Shown: in pieces, positions 40,401 to 48,941 of the stretch | Layout of the letters: every line of letters starts with the position of its first letter | Position numbering within the stretch: the stretch's first letter is position 1 | Source of the DNA: Prevotella fusca JCM 17724 | GTDB lineage: Bacteria; Bacteroidota; Bacteroidia; Bacteroidales; Bacteroidaceae | DNA length: 64,000 nt | NCBI RefSeq assembly: GCF_001262015.1 | Contig: NZ_CP012074.1 | Location: forward strand, 1,146,001-1,210,000 | Reading direction: 5' to 3' | Position numbers and translations under genes: made by a program | Notes under the pieces: model-generated | What the model was told of the DNA's origin: nothing | What the model saw: the letters and a program-made list of their open reading frames with translations, nothing else | Databases searched by the model: none

Positions 40401-40830
40401 TGTCCATCTTTGAGATAGCAGTTGTCAGGGTAGCACGCTTCTGCTGACCACCATAACCTGTTACGATGATTTCATTGAGCGCATGCTGCTCTTCTTTCAT
40501 TTTCACCTTGATTTCCTGTCCGTCCCATTTCACTTCCTTGGTATCCATACCAATATAGCTGATAACGATAACGCTACCGGGCTTGATATTCGGCAGAATG
40601 AAACGGCCGTCCAAGTCGGTTATAGTACCATTGCTCGTACCTTTTACCTGAATTGTGGCACCAATGACGGGATCTCCATGCTCGTCAAGAATAATACCTG
40701 TGCATTTTCCTGCCTGCTGCACGCTCTGGACCGGCAGCTCTGGAGCTGCAAATCCATGCGTTGGCATCAAGAAAGATACACCCATACATAACGTAAAACC
40801 AATTGGCTTGATGTGTAAAGTCATACGCAT
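37471..40830 (-). CDS. SusC/RagA family TonB-linked outer-membrane protein
   Basis: A 1119-residue TonB-dependent importer. After a signal peptide come a carboxypeptidase-regulatory-like domain (GKCTGIILDEHGDPVIGATI, about residues 42-125), the SusC signature with LNEIIVTGYG (about 116-125, acting as TonB box), a plug domain (ITLRGGASITGSAPALVIID, VLKDAASTAIYGARANGGV) and a barrel ending with a C-terminal aromatic (GLNLTF). It pairs with the SusD-like protein 20 bp downstream. The pair is transcribed from a consensus promoter with a roughly 200-nt leader; no sigma/anti-sigma or hybrid two-component regulator is next to it. Confidence 0.95.
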   Translation of the reverse strand: MRMTLHIKPIGFTLCMGVSFLMPTHGFAAPELPVQSVQQAGKCTGIILDEHGDPVIGATIQVKGTSNGTITDLDGRFILPNIKPGSVIVISYIGMDTKEVKWDGQEIKVKMKEEQHALNEIIVTGYGGQQKRATLTTAISKMDNKVLDAAAFANVGNALQGSVTGLQVVNSSGQPGTAPSITLRGGASITGSAPALVIIDGVERTLSEVNPSDIESVEVLKDAASTAIYGARANGGVILITTKRAKSGTSSINYRMKLGVNFKRNDYDFMNARDYLYYNRMGFKRYANAMEGHGKAADVDAQNGYSGWGYTHYTPRTDVMYYDETNAEHKRLLAEEGWQLMDDPYYGPVDGSKLLFKDYSGQLEDAIYHKQTFTQDHYMSFSGGNNMGSFVASLGYYNEDGVVRNTSYRRFTGNVKGDYQIKPWLKVRAGAQYTWYTKPDSYFGSWSSLFYRTRSQRPTWNPYLKDGSPAPGWSSSDGNYLYWNDKLTTSNGTRSETFNLGFDLTLIPKHLTLTTNASVYHVLDQQENFNKAFYTESNPKNINTTRRAYAYMFKDTQTQLNATLNYFDTFADHHNVDLMLGAEYYDYSYFWMKASTKNSPTDDIPTLNAGADKDDNPKSFKSRNRIESLFGRFNYDYKQKYLLTFTFRYDGNSKLKDNRWGFFPGVSLGWNMMEEQFWKESKLSNFVSNIKPRISYGSNGNVSGIGDFYIYGVYGQLSNYHGNTAFFDQSLVNTALKWEQSHTFEAGLDLGFFKNRLSLILDYYVRNTSNLLQSVNLPSYLGFSSIQTNLGKLRNQGFEMEIRATPIHLKNSLRWDLSFNLSTVKNTIIQLPKSDRPFNQLQGVEVAAGKVDASGKTPTKWIGGYREGGKLGDLYGYSQDHIFKDWDDVKANANTRIDDIAKLYGPGLADQVNPQTGVLYKNSKGWKAIEPGDVCWEDINEDGIINSLDRKVLGNARPSVTGGWSTTLSYKNLSFYARFDYALGHTIYNDLKARSMGQFQGQFNLIDNVKDMWTESNPNASYPAFSYADQLNKQNIWREGSKFFEKASYMALREITLSYTLPRTWINAIKMSNASVYLTGQNLFYMTPYDGASPEPAGGYDYGRYPTPRTLIFGLNLTF

Positions 40831-41038
40831 CTAACTTTTAATAGATAAAGATTGATTAGGTTCCTCCCACAAAGCATACGGCAAGGAGAACCATACCTGC
40901 AGCAATACGGAAAGGATATAAAATATTTATGAGAACTCTTCTGGTCAGGAAACAGATGTATCATAAAGAAGAAATCTCCCCCCTTCTCGCCAAGAGACTT
41001 CTGTTTTTGATTCGTTCCTTTGTTTAGGTTATTTTAGG

Positions 41039-41070
41039 CAAATGTATGAAGATTTTTTAGTTAGCACAAA
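41039..41070 (-). promoter_or_regulatory. Promoter of the SusC/SusD operon
   Basis: On the minus strand TTTG (41067-41070), 20 bp, TACATTTG (41039-41046): exact consensus. It would give a leader of about 200 nt before the susC-like start at 40830, with room for post-transcriptional control. Confidence 0.8.
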
Positions 41071-41239
41071 TTATACTAAGAGATATTTTACAAATAAAAG
41101 TTAATTTTAATCAGGTCTGAAACAGAATCCTTTGGCTATCAGATAAAAGGCTATTCTTCATCTACTTTTCTTCTATTATCACTTTTCACAGTCCTCTTTG
41201 CGGGAAATGTAATAAAAATTCACGAGCTCGAAAATCAAA

Positions 41240-41395
41240 GATGCTTTATTGGACTCGAATTAAGGCTTAATTGGCTTCTAAAAGATGCTCTTTTAAAGGC
41301 TTACTAACGCCCTTTCGAACCCCAACTAAGCACCTTTTCTTGCACTACTTTATAACACGCTGAATATAGGGCAGTTACAAACACGAAGAAAAACA
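41240..41395 (+). repeat. Repeat family 1, copy A (22-nt modules)
   Basis: It aligns along about 155 bp with 61021-61176. Shared blocks in order are GATGCTT, GGCTTAATTGG/CGCTTAATTGG, TGCTCTTTT, ACTAACGCC, AAGCACCTTTTCTTGCAC, and CAGTTACAA. Inside, cores such as ACGCCCTTT and AGCACCTTTT recur about every 22 nt. It lies 170 bp upstream of the SusC/D promoter. Confidence 0.75.
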
Positions 41396-41470
41396 ACTTT
41401 CAAAGCTGTTTTTACCATCTATACACAAGGTTTTATGTAAAGTTATTTCAAAACATGCTGATATAAAAAA

Positions 41471-41510
41471 GCAGTCTCATTCCTTCTATAGAGAGAAGGA
41501 ATGAGACTGC
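41471..41510 (-). terminator. trpS operon terminator
   Basis: A perfect 17-bp inverted repeat starting GCAGTCTCATTCC at 41471 and closing at 41510 with a 6-nt loop. On the minus strand it is followed by TTTTTTA. It is 29 bp after the trpS stop. Confidence 0.9.
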
Positions 41511-41538
41511 TATATAAATCTAATGTTGAGCAATAGAC

Positions 41539-42627
41539 TTACTTCTGTCTAAATCTCTCAGCCTGACTTTGAATCAACTCCATATCCTCGAAGTAGTTAA
41601 TCTGCATTGCAGCACGTACCTCATCCATTGTCCGGGCAGCAGCCTCACGTGCCTCGAGTGAGCCTTTCTTGAGGATATTGTAAATCTCCGGGATGTCCTG
41701 TTCGTACTCACGGCGACGGGTACGGATAGGATCCAGCATCTTGTTCAGTACGCTATTGAGCAGTTTCTTACACTTCATATCACCAATACCACCGGCAGTG
41801 TAAGCAGCCTTCAGCTCATCAAGGTTCTGGAACTCCGGCCAGAACTCGGCAAAGTCCTCATCCGTTGAGAAGGCATCGAGGTAAGTAAACACGGCGTTAC
41901 CCTCAACGTGCCCCGGATCAGAAACATTCAAGTGCGTTGGGTCAGTGTACATTGTCTTCACCTTCTTCCACACAGTATCAGCATCATCAGAGAGATAGAT
42001 ACAGTTACCAAGGCTCTTGCTCATCTTCTCCTTTCCGTCCGTACCAGGCAGACGACGTGCGGTTGCGTTCTCTGGCAACATGATATTCGGCTCTACAAGT
42101 ACAGGAGCATAAATCTGATTGAAGCGGCGAACAAGCTCACGTGTCAACTCCAACATCGGCTCCTGGTCCTCACCAGCCGGAACGGTAGTAGCCTTGAAGG
42201 CTGCAATGTCAGCTGCCTGCGACACAGGATAAGCAAAGAAACCCATCGGGATGTTGGCTTCAAAGTTACGCATCTTGATTTCGGTCTTCACCGTCGGGTT
42301 ACGTTGAACACGGCTTACACTGACAAGGTTCATCAAGTAGGTGGTCAATTCTGCCAGTTCCGGAATCTGACTCTGGATATAGAGCGTGCATTTCTCCGGG
42401 CTCAAACCGGCAGAGAGGTAATCCAAAGCCACCTCAATGATGTTCTGACGGATTTTCTCCGGGTTGTCAGCATTGTCAGTCAGTGCCTGTACGTCTGCCA
42501 TGAAGACAAACATCTTATCGTAGTCTCCGAGATTCTGAAGTTCCACACGACGGCGGAGAGAACCTACATAGTGACCCAGGTGAAGTTTACCTGTCGGGCG
42601 GTCACCAGTTAAAATAATCTTTCCCAT
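41539..42627 (-). CDS. trpS: Tryptophanyl-tRNA synthetase
   Basis: Class I synthetase charging tRNA-Trp. The 362-residue product has the HIGH-type motif KLHLGH (residues 14-19) and KMSKS at about 200-204 (EKMSKSLGN), with the Rossmann fold between them. The N-terminal [18 protein letters not shown] is typical. It is the last gene of a gltX-waaA-zinc ribbon-trpS unit (41 bp after the zinc-ribbon gene) ending in a strong terminator. Its single substrate tRNA is also encoded in this window (25100-25172). Confidence 0.97.
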   Translation of the reverse strand: MGKIILTGDRPTGKLHLGHYVGSLRRRVELQNLGDYDKMFVFMADVQALTDNADNPEKIRQNIIEVALDYLSAGLSPEKCTLYIQSQIPELAELTTYLMNLVSVSRVQRNPTVKTEIKMRNFEANIPMGFFAYPVSQAADIAAFKATTVPAGEDQEPMLELTRELVRRFNQIYAPVLVEPNIMLPENATARRLPGTDGKEKMSKSLGNCIYLSDDADTVWKKVKTMYTDPTHLNVSDPGHVEGNAVFTYLDAFSTDEDFAEFWPEFQNLDELKAAYTAGGIGDMKCKKLLNSVLNKMLDPIRTRRREYEQDIPEIYNILKKGSLEAREAAARTMDEVRAAMQINYFEDMELIQSQAERFRQK

Positions 42628-42668
42628 GTATCTTTTTTTGTTTTATTCTTTATCTGTATAGCTGCATC

Positions 42669-43157
42669 TTATTCATCGTATGCAGCATCCGCTGTGTCAC
42701 CAGGTTCCTCTGGAGCTTCTTCGATATACTCTTCCTCCTCCTCTGGAGCTGTTTGAACAGGAGCAGTCACGACTGTATCAACAGACGGAACTGCCTCTTC
42801 ACGAATAGGAGTCTCGTAAGGAATTGTATCGTTAGGGATGACATCTGTCACGGGGTTCTCGGGTGAAGAAGGCTGGAAAGCAAAATAAGCACCCACACCG
42901 GCCGCCAGCAGAAGCAAACCGATAAGGACGCCCCAGAGAATGGCTTTGTTGCTCTTCTCTGGTGTTTCTGTCTGCAACTGCTGTGCCTGCGGCTCATAAA
43001 CAGCCTGCTGGTCATATTGCTGCCCGGCACTTACCAGAGGCAGCGTCACTTCCATGACGCCCTGACAATGAGGACATTTACACTCGATGGTCTGTCCTTC
43101 TTCTGCCTCGACGATAAACTGTGTACCACAGTTATCACATGTTATCTGATATTTCAT
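42669..43157 (-). CDS. Zinc-ribbon, single-TM membrane protein of unknown function
   Basis: A 162-residue protein. Residues 1-40 form an MJ0042-like zinc ribbon with two CxxC pairs (CDNCGTQF and CPHCQG), then a Gln-rich linker, one transmembrane helix (about residues 70-92, ILWGVLIGLLLLAAGVGAYF) and a Glu/Pro-rich acidic tail (EEEEEYIEEAPEEPGDTAD). The likely topology is ribbon in the cytoplasm and acidic tail outside. The start overlaps the waaA stop by 4 bp (ATGA), so translation is coupled to lipid A-Kdo synthesis. The specific function is not known. Confidence 0.85.
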   Translation of the reverse strand: MKYQITCDNCGTQFIVEAEEGQTIECKCPHCQGVMEVTLPLVSAGQQYDQQAVYEPQAQQLQTETPEKSNKAILWGVLIGLLLLAAGVGAYFAFQPSSPENPVTDVIPNDTIPYETPIREEAVPSVDTVVTAPVQTAPEEEEEYIEEAPEEPGDTADAAYDE

Positions 43158-44389
43158 AACTTTACGTTGCTAAGAACCTTATTTGTTGCACCTGCCAGAC
43201 TCTGGACATAAGCACCTGCCAGACAACCACAGGCATTGCGGTATTCCTTGTCTGCAGCAAAGCGATTCATCAACAGGCTGAAACTCTCAAGGTCGAAGAT
43301 CTCAAAGCCACCACCATCACGCAGGAGTCCCTGTGCTTCGGCAAAATGCTTGTTGTTCGGACCGAAAAGAACCGGCATATCCCATACCGCAGCCTCAAGG
43401 ACATTGTGGATTCCGACACCAAAGCCGCCACCCACATAGGCTACATCACCATAATGATAGATGGAGGACAGCAGACCGAAGCAGTCAATAATCAGCACAT
43501 CAGCCTCGGCGACATCCTCTTCAGTTCCCTGTGTGTAGCGCACTACCTTCTTATCCCTTATCAGTGAGAGGATAGTCTTCAGATGGTCTTCACCGATAAC
43601 GTGCGGTGCGATGATGAGTTTCCAGTCCTCGTGCTCATTGAAATACTTGAGGAAGATTTCCTCATCGGGCTGCCATGACGAGCCTGCCACAAAGACTTTC
43701 TTCCTGTCGGCAGCACCGCCGTTGACGAACTTCTCAACCAACGGAAGCTGCTTACTTGCCTCCTTAATCTGCAGGACACGGTCGAAGCGGGTATCACCTA
43801 CCACCATTGTATCCGAAATACCAAGTCTGCCCAAGAGTTCCTTACTCTCTTCATTCTGGACGAAGAAGCGGGTGAAACATCTCAACACACGACCGTAACT
43901 GCTGCCATACCACTTGAAGAATATCTGATCCGGGCGGAAGATACTCGACACACTATAGGCAGGTATGCCACGATGCTGCAGGATATGCAGGTAATTATAC
44001 CAGAATTCATACTTGATGAAGAACGCCATGACGGGGCGGACTGTACGTAGGAATCTGCGTGCATTGCCCACCGTGTCAATCGGAAGATAGGTGATGATGT
44101 CTGCTCCCTCATAGTTCTTCCTCACCTCATAACCTGAGGGAGAAAAGAAAGTAAGCAGAATCTTGTATTGCGGATAGTCTTTCCGTATCTGCTCTATCAA
44201 AGGACGACCCTGTTCAAACTCACCCAATGAAGCAGCATGAAACCAGACATATCGGGCATCTGGCTCCAGCTTATCACGTAAGACCTGCACTGCCTCCTGT
44301 TCGCCCCGCCACATCTTGCGCAGCTTCTCATTGAAAATACTGCCCACGGCGATGCCGAACTGGATGGCATACATTATTATATTATACAT
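43154..44389 (-). CDS. waaA: 3-deoxy-D-manno-octulosonic acid (Kdo) transferase
   Basis: Inner-membrane glycosyltransferase adding Kdo to lipid IVA in LPS core synthesis. The 411-residue product has an N-terminal membrane-anchoring stretch, the acceptor-domain motif VWFHAASLGEFEQGRPLIE, FFIKYEFWYNYL, and the C-terminal donor-binding block GGFGVGIHNVLEAAVWDMPVL. It lies 33 bp after gltX and overlaps the next gene by 4 bp. Number of Kdo residues added is not evident from sequence; Bacteroidota usually add one. Confidence 0.94.
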   Translation of the reverse strand: MYNIIMYAIQFGIAVGSIFNEKLRKMWRGEQEAVQVLRDKLEPDARYVWFHAASLGEFEQGRPLIEQIRKDYPQYKILLTFFSPSGYEVRKNYEGADIITYLPIDTVGNARRFLRTVRPVMAFFIKYEFWYNYLHILQHRGIPAYSVSSIFRPDQIFFKWYGSSYGRVLRCFTRFFVQNEESKELLGRLGISDTMVVGDTRFDRVLQIKEASKQLPLVEKFVNGGAADRKKVFVAGSSWQPDEEIFLKYFNEHEDWKLIIAPHVIGEDHLKTILSLIRDKKVVRYTQGTEEDVAEADVLIIDCFGLLSSIYHYGDVAYVGGGFGVGIHNVLEAAVWDMPVLFGPNNKHFAEAQGLLRDGGGFEIFDLESFSLLMNRFAADKEYRNACGCLAGAYVQSLAGATNKVLSNVKL

Positions 44390-44422
44390 ACTCGGCTCAA
44401 TTAATTTAGCCTTTCAAGATGC

Positions 44423-45940
44423 TTACCCAAGCACATCGATAGCCTTGCGCATACGCTTCAAGGTCTCCTCCTTGCCGAGAAAAGCTGATATATCAAACAT
44501 ACCAGGACCCTTACCGATACCAACGAGGGTGAGTCGAAAAGCATTCATGATGTCGCCAAGTTTATATCCCTTGTCCTCAACCCACTTCATTACAACAGGC
44601 TCCTGGCCCTCGATGCTGAAGTCTTCAATTCCTTCCAAGACATCTGCCAGCTCTGTCATCTGCTGTGCAGAATATTCCTTCCAACGTTTCTTGATGGTCT
44701 TCTCGTCGTAAGTTGTCGGTGCAATGAAGAAGAAAGAGCAAAGTTCCCAAAGCTCCTTCACGAAGCTGACACGATCCTTCATCATGTGTACAACCTGTGT
44801 CACCTGCTCCATAGTAGCCTCAACACCATTGTTGGCAACAATCGGTGCAAAGAGTTGTGCTATCTCATCATCGCTCTTGCGGAGGATGTATTCGTGGTTG
44901 AACCATATACCTTTCTGATAGTCGAACTTAGCCCCACTCTTTGAACACTTCGTAATATCGAATGCTTCCACAAGTTCCTCAAGAGAGAAGAGTTCCTGTT
45001 CTGTACCGGGATTCCAGCCCAACAGTGCCAGGAAATTGACTACTGCCTCAGGGAAATAGCCGCTCTCACGATAGCCGGAACTTACTTCACCTGTCTTAGG
45101 GTCATGCCACTCCAATGGGAACACCGGGAAACCAAGACGGTCACCATCACGCTTGCTGAGCTTACCCTTGCCCTCCGGCTTCAGCAACAGTGGCAGATGG
45201 GCAAAGCGAGGCATACTGTCTTCCCAGCCGAAGGCACGGTAAAGCAGCACATGCAGCGGTGCACTTGGCAGCCATTCCTCACCGCGGATAACATGAGAGA
45301 TGTCCATCAAGTGGTCATCAACAATGTTTGCAAGATGATAGGTAGGCAATTCGTCAGCACTCTTGTACAAAACCTTGTCGTCAAGGATGTCACTCTTGAT
45401 GCAGACATCACCACGAATCATATCATTGATATGAACTTCCCCACCCGGTTCCACCTTGAAACGGACAACGTACTGCTGCCCATCATCTATCAGGCTGTCA
45501 ACCTCTTCCTTCGACATGGTCAAGGAATTACGCATCTGAAGGCGGGTGTGAGCGTCATACTGGAAATTTTCAATCTCCTTACGCTTCGCATCCAACTCCT
45601 CTGGAGTATCAAAAGCAATGTATGCCTTGCCGGCATCCAGCAGCTGGTCAACATACTCCTTATAAATGTCACGGCGTTCACTCTGGCGATAAGGACCGTG
45701 TTCGCCGCCGAAGCTGACACCCTCATCAAACTTAATTCCCAACCATTCAAACGAGTCAAGGATGTATTCCTCAGCTCCAGGAACGAAACGGTTAGAGTCA
45801 GTATCCTCGATACGGAAGACCAGTTTGCCGCCATGCTGACGGGCGAAAAGGTAGTTATACAAAGCAGTACGCACGCCACCAATATGCAAAGCACCTGTAG
45901 GACTTGGGGCAAAGCGCACTCTCACATTTCTTTCTGCCAT
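44423..45940 (-). CDS. gltX: Glutamyl-tRNA synthetase
   Basis: Class I synthetase of 505 residues. The HIGH-type motif is [11 protein letters not shown] (residues 12-22) and the KMSKS-type motif is KGKLSKRDG (about residues 256-264). The C-terminal anticodon-binding helical domain is complete. The sequence is of the discriminating-or-not type undecidable by eye; Bacteroidota generally possess a separate GlnRS. It is first in the unit leading to waaA, with a -7 box TAATTTTG at 45964-45971. Confidence 0.96.
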   Translation of the reverse strand: MAERNVRVRFAPSPTGALHIGGVRTALYNYLFARQHGGKLVFRIEDTDSNRFVPGAEEYILDSFEWLGIKFDEGVSFGGEHGPYRQSERRDIYKEYVDQLLDAGKAYIAFDTPEELDAKRKEIENFQYDAHTRLQMRNSLTMSKEEVDSLIDDGQQYVVRFKVEPGGEVHINDMIRGDVCIKSDILDDKVLYKSADELPTYHLANIVDDHLMDISHVIRGEEWLPSAPLHVLLYRAFGWEDSMPRFAHLPLLLKPEGKGKLSKRDGDRLGFPVFPLEWHDPKTGEVSSGYRESGYFPEAVVNFLALLGWNPGTEQELFSLEELVEAFDITKCSKSGAKFDYQKGIWFNHEYILRKSDDEIAQLFAPIVANNGVEATMEQVTQVVHMMKDRVSFVKELWELCSFFFIAPTTYDEKTIKKRWKEYSAQQMTELADVLEGIEDFSIEGQEPVVMKWVEDKGYKLGDIMNAFRLTLVGIGKGPGMFDISAFLGKEETLKRMRKAIDVLG

Positions 45941-45963
45941 TGTCTTAAATATTATTTTTCCTG

Positions 45964-46012
45964 CAAAATTAATGTTTTTTTTTGACTATCCGCCATATTT
46001 TTAGTATTTTCG
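45964..46012. promoter_or_regulatory. Divergent promoters gltX (minus) / pgpH (plus)
   Basis: Minus: TAATTTTG (45964-45971) is a full -7 match, with no clear -33 box. Plus: TTTG (45981-45984), 20 bp, TATTTTCG (46005-46012) has one mismatch in the -7 box. The two promoters lie almost back to back, so their activities may interfere. Confidence 0.55.
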
Positions 46013-46013
46013 C

Positions 46014-46081
46014 AAGTTGTAAGAGCATTAACGCAACAAGATACAACAAGTTATAAGAACATTAACGAAACAAGATATAAA
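46014..46081 (+). repeat. 34-bp tandem duplication ending at the pgpH start codon
   Basis: Two adjacent 34-bp units (46014-46047 and 46048-46081) that share AAGTT-TAAGA-CATTAACG and AACAAGATA. They differ at a few positions. The second unit ends at the base before the ATG, so the duplication fills the 5' untranslated region and contains the ribosome-loading site. Confidence 0.75.
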
Positions 46082-48133
46082 ATGATAAGATTCAAAAACA
46101 TCAGCAACCCCTACTGGCGCAATATGGTTTCAAAGACGGTATTGGTCATTGTAGCCGTAGTACTGATAGTGCTTTTCCTACCTCGCACAAGGGGCAAGCT
46201 GTTCCATTATGACGAGGGCAAGCCATGGCTGTACGGACAGCTGATTGCAAAGTTCGACTTCCCGATCTTCAAGACGGATGAAGCCTTGAAGACTGAAAGG
46301 GACTCCATAATGAAGAACTTCCAGCCTTACTACAACATCAACCAAGCCGTAGAACAGAAGAAAATCAACCAGTTCAGGCATGCCTACAAGAATGGTATTC
46401 CAGGCTTGTCGCAGGAATATGTTGACGTTATCTCCCACCGCCTGCATGAGATTTACGAGGCTGGAGTGATTGACCCGCAACAGTACTCCGCACTTGTCAA
46501 GGACAGTGACAACCTCATACGTGTCGTAACGGGCAAGCAGGCAGTGAGCGTTCCTATCAGCAAGACCTTCTCAACCCTTGGCGCCTATGAGCATCTGTTC
46601 ATGGACCCGCTGCTCGGACCGAAGCGTTCTGTGCTGCAGCAATGCAACCTGAACGAATATATTGAGCCTAACCTCCTGTATGACAAAGACCGTAGTGAGA
46701 CGGAAATGAACGACATGCTCAGTCTTATTCCACAGGCATCTGGAATGGTATTGGAAGGGCAGCGTATCATTGACCGCGGCGACATCGTTGATGCAAAGAC
46801 TTTCCGTGTATTGAATTCCTTTGAACAGGCGATGGAGAAACGTAAGGCTTCCGAGGACGAGATCACCTCAACTTTCATCGGGCAGACCATCTACGTGCTG
46901 ATTCTCATCTGTCTCTTCACGCTCTATCTGGCACTTTTCCGAAAAGACTATTTCGAAAAGCCTCGTTCCATTTCCCTGCTTTACGTGATGATAGTCATCT
47001 TCCCTATCCTCACTTCATTGATGATGGAGCATAACATTCTCAGTGTCTATATCCTGCCATTCAGCATGGCTGCGATATTCTTCCGTGTGTTCATGGATTC
47101 ACGAACGGCATTCATCGGACACATGACTATGGTACTTATCAGTGCGGTTGCCGTGAAATACCAGTATGAGTTCATCATCGTACAGCTTGTAGCGGGACTC
47201 GTAGCGATTTATTCCTTGCGGGAACTGTCAAAGAGAAGTCAGATTTTCCTCACTGCGCTCCTTGTCACCATCGGTTCAGCAGCTGTCTACCTCTCCCTCC
47301 AGCTCATTCAGGCAGACGACCTGTCAAAGCTCGACCAGACCATGTATTACCACTTTGCAGCCAACGGCTTCTTCCTCCTCTTTACCTATCCGCTGATGCT
47401 GGTTATCGAAAAGACCTTCGGATTCGTCTCAACAGTAACGATGTTTGAGTTGTCAAACACGAACAGCGAGCTGCTACGTCGGCTCAGCGAAGTAGCACCG
47501 GGAACCTTCCAGCACTCCATCACTGTCGGTAATCTTGCTACCGAGATAGCGAGCAGAATCGGCGCAAAGAGTCAGCTGGTGCGTACCGGCGCACTCTATC
47601 ACGACATCGGCAAGATGCTCAACCCTGCTTTCTTCACCGAGAATCAGGCAGGCATCAACCCACATGACAAGTTGAACGACCTGGAAAGTGCACGTATCAT
47701 CATCAGCCATGTGACCGAAGGATTGAAACTTGCAGAGAAATACAACCTCCCACGTGAAATCAAGGAATTCATCACGACGCACCACGGTGCCGGACTGGCA
47801 AAGTATTTCTATATACACTACAAGAACGAACATCCCGACGAGGAAGTCAACGAGGAACAGTTCCGTTATCCCGGACCTAATCCTTTCACACGTGAGCAGG
47901 CTATCCTCATGATGAGTGATACCGTTGAGGCTGCATCCCGTTCTCTGCAGGAATACACTGAAGAGAGTATCAGCGAGCTGGTCAACCGACTGATTGACGG
48001 ACAGGTTGCTGATGGCAACTTCACCGACTGCCCTATTACCTTCCGTGACATCACAGCTGCCAAGAACGTACTCATCGAACGCCTGAAGTCAATGTATCAC
48101 ACACGTATCCAGTACCCGCAGCTGAAGGTTTAG
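46082..48133 (+). CDS. pgpH: PgpH-type cyclic di-AMP phosphodiesterase, 7TM-HD protein
   Basis: A 683-residue inner-membrane HD hydrolase (7TMR-HDED plus 7TM plus HD layout), the family that linearises c-di-AMP. One helix near residues 17-35 leads into a periplasmic domain of about 220 residues, then about seven helices (280-450), then the cytosolic HD domain. HD-domain residues: His in LRRLSEVAPGTFQHSITVGN (about 477), the HD pair in GALYHDIGK (about 510), and His in EFITTHHGAG. The family assignment is firm; c-di-AMP specificity is from family knowledge. It is a single-gene unit with its own promoter and terminator. Confidence 0.9.
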   Translation: MIRFKNISNPYWRNMVSKTVLVIVAVVLIVLFLPRTRGKLFHYDEGKPWLYGQLIAKFDFPIFKTDEALKTERDSIMKNFQPYYNINQAVEQKKINQFRHAYKNGIPGLSQEYVDVISHRLHEIYEAGVIDPQQYSALVKDSDNLIRVVTGKQAVSVPISKTFSTLGAYEHLFMDPLLGPKRSVLQQCNLNEYIEPNLLYDKDRSETEMNDMLSLIPQASGMVLEGQRIIDRGDIVDAKTFRVLNSFEQAMEKRKASEDEITSTFIGQTIYVLILICLFTLYLALFRKDYFEKPRSISLLYVMIVIFPILTSLMMEHNILSVYILPFSMAAIFFRVFMDSRTAFIGHMTMVLISAVAVKYQYEFIIVQLVAGLVAIYSLRELSKRSQIFLTALLVTIGSAAVYLSLQLIQADDLSKLDQTMYYHFAANGFFLLFTYPLMLVIEKTFGFVSTVTMFELSNTNSELLRRLSEVAPGTFQHSITVGNLATEIASRIGAKSQLVRTGALYHDIGKMLNPAFFTENQAGINPHDKLNDLESARIIISHVTEGLKLAEKYNLPREIKEFITTHHGAGLAKYFYIHYKNEHPDEEVNEEQFRYPGPNPFTREQAILMMSDTVEAASRSLQEYTEESISELVNRLIDGQVADGNFTDCPITFRDITAAKNVLIERLKSMYHTRIQYPQLKV

Positions 48134-48203
48134 AAGGCTAACAACAAGCAGCCCCTCCCCTTCCTCTTCCCCTCTCCGAAATGAGGGACGTAAACATCGA
48201 GAC

Positions 48204-48247
48204 ACCCCAGTGAGTTACGACAATAGTAACTTACTGGGGTATCTCTT
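48204..48247 (+). terminator. pgpH terminator
   Basis: Nearly perfect 15-bp arms at 48204-48218 and 48226-48240 (ACCCCAGT ... ACTGGGGT) with a 7-nt loop, followed by ATCTCTTTCT. It lies 70 bp past the pgpH stop. Confidence 0.78.
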
Positions 48248-48867
48248 TCTAACCCTTTTATTTATTACTCTTTTGCCATTTACCTTTCTCAAAGTCCTTT
48301 TATCTTTGCTAACAGCTCTGTGTGCTCTTCAACCTTTTGGTTCTCAGTGTGAGAAAAAAGGTTCTCCCATTAAATGCGTAGACACCTACGCATATAATGA
48401 ATATAGCCTCAAAGCGCATTTGAAATATCTTGACAATTATACAGTCGTCAGGCTCAAAAAGAAGTGCGAAAATGACGGATTTCAGCAACATTGTAACCCG
48501 CAGTAAATCAGATGTTTGCACATTCGTATTTCAAAAGGGCGTTAGTTGGGGTTCAAAAGGGCGTTAATAAGACCTCAAAAGGGCGTCTTTTCAAAGCCAA
48601 TTGGGCGTCTTTTCAAAGCCAGAAGAGCATCAGTTTGATTTCACGCTTTGAAATATTTGTACAAAATATTATTCGGATCACCACAAAGACAAATAATGAC
48701 AGCTTTTATACAAGCATAATGATGAATATCCACACATTTAACTGAAGAAGCAGAAAAAATCTACGTGAGCACCGTGCTCTCTGTGTGAAACATAATGAAT
48801 TGAAAACTTTTGACCTTTCTCTTTTCCCTGCACATTTTAACTAAAAGTGAGAAAAAACAATCTAAAA
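48248..48867. other. Long intergenic region before the FadL-type gene
   Basis: No gene that I can support; the short open frames here lack family features and start signals. It contains a perfect 8-bp hairpin (ATGCGTAG 48374-48381, CTACGCAT 48386-48393), copy C of repeat family 1 (48528-48655), an AT-rich near palindrome around 48649-48668 and a GAGCACCGTGCTC palindrome at about 48766-48778. Confidence 0.6.
48528..48655 (-). repeat. Repeat family 1, copy C (22-nt modules, reversed)
   Basis: In the minus orientation it contains four consecutive modules of 22-23 nt, each beginning GACGCCC or ACGCCCTTTT. The most regular parts read ACGCCCTTTTGA, and CCCCAACTAA is shared exactly with copy A. It lies about 210 bp upstream of the FadL-type promoter. 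Relative to the downstream gene it has the same orientation as copies A and B. Confidence 0.75.
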
Positions 48868-48899
48868 TTTGGAAGATTAGAACAATATTTATAACTTTG
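48868..48899 (+). promoter_or_regulatory. Promoter of the FadL-type gene
   Basis: TTTG (48868-48871), 20 bp, TAACTTTG (48892-48899): exact Bacteroidota consensus, about 43 bp before the start codon chosen. It excludes the upstream in-frame ATG at 48810. Confidence 0.85.
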
Positions 48900-48941
48900 C
48901 AACCAAATTCTATAAGTTTTATATACACTTACAATTCAAAA

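Larger units (their letters stand above)
40831..41538. other. 708-bp intergenic region between susC-like gene and trpS
   Basis: No gene. Contents from left to right: the leader of the SusC/D operon (40831-41030), its promoter (41039-41070), about 170 bp of plain AT-rich sequence, a copy of repeat family 1 (41240-41395), and the trpS terminator (41471-41510). Confidence 0.7.

Noticed and set aside
48210..48506. 98-codon plus-strand frame after pgpH
   Set aside because: It starts inside the pgpH terminator, covers a perfect hairpin, and has no recognisable domain or start signal.
48528..48655. CRISPR-like array because of regular 22-nt spacing
   Set aside because: The units are contiguous and degenerate with no unique spacers, and no cas genes are in the window.
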